This document shows, one piece after another, positions 62,739 through 64,000 of a DNA stretch of 64,000 bases; the first letter of the stretch is position 1; every line of letters starts with the position of its first letter. This stretch comes from Nonomuraea africana (GTDB lineage: Bacteria; Actinomycetota; Actinomycetes; Streptosporangiales; Streptosporangiaceae), in the NCBI RefSeq assembly GCF_014873535.1, contig NZ_JADBEF010000001.1, positions 868,001 through 932,000 of the forward strand. The letters are read 5' to 3'. A program made the translations under genes and the position numbers. Below the pieces are notes generated by a model. That model did no database searches. It was not told the DNA's origin and worked only from the letters and a program-made list of their open reading frames with translations.

Positions 62739-64000
62739 CTACAGCGGGATGTTGCCGTGGGCGCCACGGGCCGGGGTGGCCGTGGCGAGCACCTTGGCGA
62801 TCGCACCGCGCGTCTGGGCCGGGTCGATGACCTCGTCGATCACTCCGAGCTCCCTGGCCCGCTCCACCCCGCCCGCGAGCCGCTCGTGCTCCTGGGCCAG
62901 GCGGTGCTCCAGCTCCGCGCGCTCCTCCTCGGGAGCGGCCGCCAGCTCGCGGCGCTTGAGGATGCGCACCGCCGCGACCGCGCCCATGACGGCGACCTCG
63001 GTCGTCGGCCAGGCGAAGACACGGGTGGCGCCGAGGGCACGGGAGTTCATCGCGATGTACGCGCCGCCGTACGCCTTCCTGGTGACCAGGGTGACGCGGG
63101 GCACGGACGCCTCGGCGAAGGCGTGCAGCAGCTTGGCGCCGCGGCGGACCACGCCGTCGTGCTCCTGCCCGACGCCGGGGAGGTAGCCGGGGACGTCCAC
63201 GAGGACAACCAGCGGCACCCCGAAGGCGTCACACATACGAACGAAGCGAGCGGCCTTCTCGGCGGACGTGGCGTCGAGGCAGCCGCCGAGACGCATCGGG
63301 TTGTTGGCGACGACGCCGACGGTCCTGCCCCCGAGGCGGCCGAGCGTCGTGACGATGTTGGGCGCCCACTTCGGGTGCAGCTCGATGCCGGGCTCGTCGA
63401 GCAGGCCGTTGACGAGCGGCTTGACGTCGTAGGCGCGGCGGGCCGACTCGGGCAGGAAGGCCGAGAAGTCGACCTCGTCGATCGAGGAGACGCGCACGCG
63501 GCCCTGGTGGCCGAGCAGCACGGCGATCTGGCGCGCCTTGACCAGCGCGTCGGCCTCGGTCTTGGTGACGATGTGCACGACGCCGCTGCGCTTGCTGTGC
63601 GGCTCGGGGCCGCCGAGCGCGGCGCTGGTGACCTCTTCGCCGGTGACGCTGCGCACGACGTCGGGTCCCGTCACGAAGATGCGGCCCTGGTCGGCGAGGA
63701 TGACGATGTCGGTGAGCGCGGGGCCGTAGGCGGCGCCGCCGGCGGCGGGGCCGACGACGACCGACAGCTGAGGGACGATGCCCGACGCCTTGGTCATGGC
63801 GGCGAAGACCCGGCCGACGGCGTGCAGCGACTCGACACCTTCGGCGAGTCGCGCACCACCGGAGTGCCAGACACCGATGACCGGCACCCGTTCACGGACG
63901 GCCACGTCGTAGGCGTGAACGATGTGCTCGCAGCCCTCGCTGCCCATCGCACCACCCTGGAAGCGGGCGTCGCTGCAGAACGCGACGACGGGAACACCCT
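62739..64000 (-). CDS. accD: Acyl-CoA carboxylase carboxyltransferase subunit (N-terminus outside window)
   Basis: The frame is open to the window end; 419 residues are visible. Crotonase-fold carboxyltransferase motifs are present: SGGARLAEGVESLHAVGRVFAA, VVGPAAGGAAYGPALTDIVI, the oxyanion GG, and GVGQEHDGVVRRGAKLLHAFAEASVPRVTLVTRKAYGGAYIAMNSRALG. It transfers carboxyl from biotin to acetyl- or propionyl-CoA, giving malonyl- or methylmalonyl-CoA for fatty acid and polyketide synthesis. The biotin carboxylase partner is not in the window. Convergent with DUF3145. Confidence 0.94.
   Translation of the reverse strand, partial: GVPVVAFCSDARFQGGAMGSEGCEHIVHAYDVAVRERVPVIGVWHSGGARLAEGVESLHAVGRVFAAMTKASGIVPQLSVVVGPAAGGAAYGPALTDIVILADQGRIFVTGPDVVRSVTGEEVTSAALGGPEPHSKRSGVVHIVTKTEADALVKARQIAVLLGHQGRVRVSSIDEVDFSAFLPESARRAYDVKPLVNGLLDEPGIELHPKWAPNIVTTLGRLGGRTVGVVANNPMRLGGCLDATSAEKAARFVRMCDAFGVPLVVLVDVPGYLPGVGQEHDGVVRRGAKLLHAFAEASVPRVTLVTRKAYGGAYIAMNSRALGATRVFAWPTTEVAVMGAVAAVRILKRRELAAAPEEERAELEHRLAQEHERLAGGVERARELGVIDEVIDPAQTRGAIAKVLATATPARGAHGNIPL

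Overview
This window is high-GC actinobacterial chromosome, most like the Streptosporangiales (Nonomuraea/Streptosporangium type). The evidence is: GC-rich third codon positions throughout, frequent GTG starts and 4-bp ATGA/GTGA overlaps, an HrdB-type principal sigma factor with a long acidic and Lys/Ala-rich N-terminus, a conserved rpoD/HrdB - DUF7455 - ParE ... ParC neighbourhood, and actinobacterial families such as DUF5998 and DUF3145. The genus is an inference from overall resemblance. No rRNA, tRNA, CRISPR array, prophage or insertion sequence was recognised.

Layout. 0-10.8 kb: the 3' end of a GH3 beta-glucosidase with a LacI repressor, an azoreductase/MarR divergent pair, an EamA transporter, a DoxX and MFS pair, a TPR membrane protein and a double AAA+ (CbxX/CfqX) ATPase. 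10.8-16.5 kb: a complete dipeptide/oligopeptide ABC operon with the two ATPases fused in one polypeptide. 16.9-23 kb: a winged-helix (HTH_42) protein, the pxpABC 5-oxoprolinase genes behind a 523-residue unknown protein, and a HhH-GPD repair protein. 23.2-31.6 kb: a PAS-PAS-GAF-PP2C phosphatase, the principal sigma factor, YaaA, a GNAT, a DUF7455 zinc-ribbon protein and ParE. 31.6-42.1 kb is accessory-looking. It holds a methyltransferase, an SDR lacking its catalytic residues, an APC permease, carbonic anhydrase, a VOC protein, a large secreted GH3 enzyme, a GH1 pseudogene, several palindromic operator candidates and degenerate tandem repeats. 42.1-51 kb: ParC (convergent with ParE 10 kb away), a GNAT, a TAP-like hydrolase, a TauD dioxygenase, a RecQ-phosphoribosyltransferase fusion, an ABC solute-binding remnant and a PfkB kinase. 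51-57.4 kb: GNAT/acyl-CoA synthetase, DUF5998, an alkaline-phosphatase-fold enzyme with a heptapeptide repeat insert, and rhodanese. 57.3-62 kb: a minus-strand module of cytoplasmic subtilisin, ECF sigma factor, small beta-rich partner and TPR-CHAT caspase-like protease. 62.1-64 kb: DUF3145 and the acyl-CoA carboxylase carboxyltransferase, cut by the window end.

Two themes stand out. First, the subtilisin/ECF sigma/CHAT module puts two intact intracellular protease active sites under what looks like its own sigma factor, and is the best candidate here for a poorly described system. Second, the window is unusually rich in degenerate minisatellites with different unit lengths (8, 15, 21, 30, 36, about 38 and 60 bp). 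Those inside genes are all in frame and sit in tails or linkers, as in the EamA transporter, DoxX protein, acyl-CoA ligase and phosphodiesterase.
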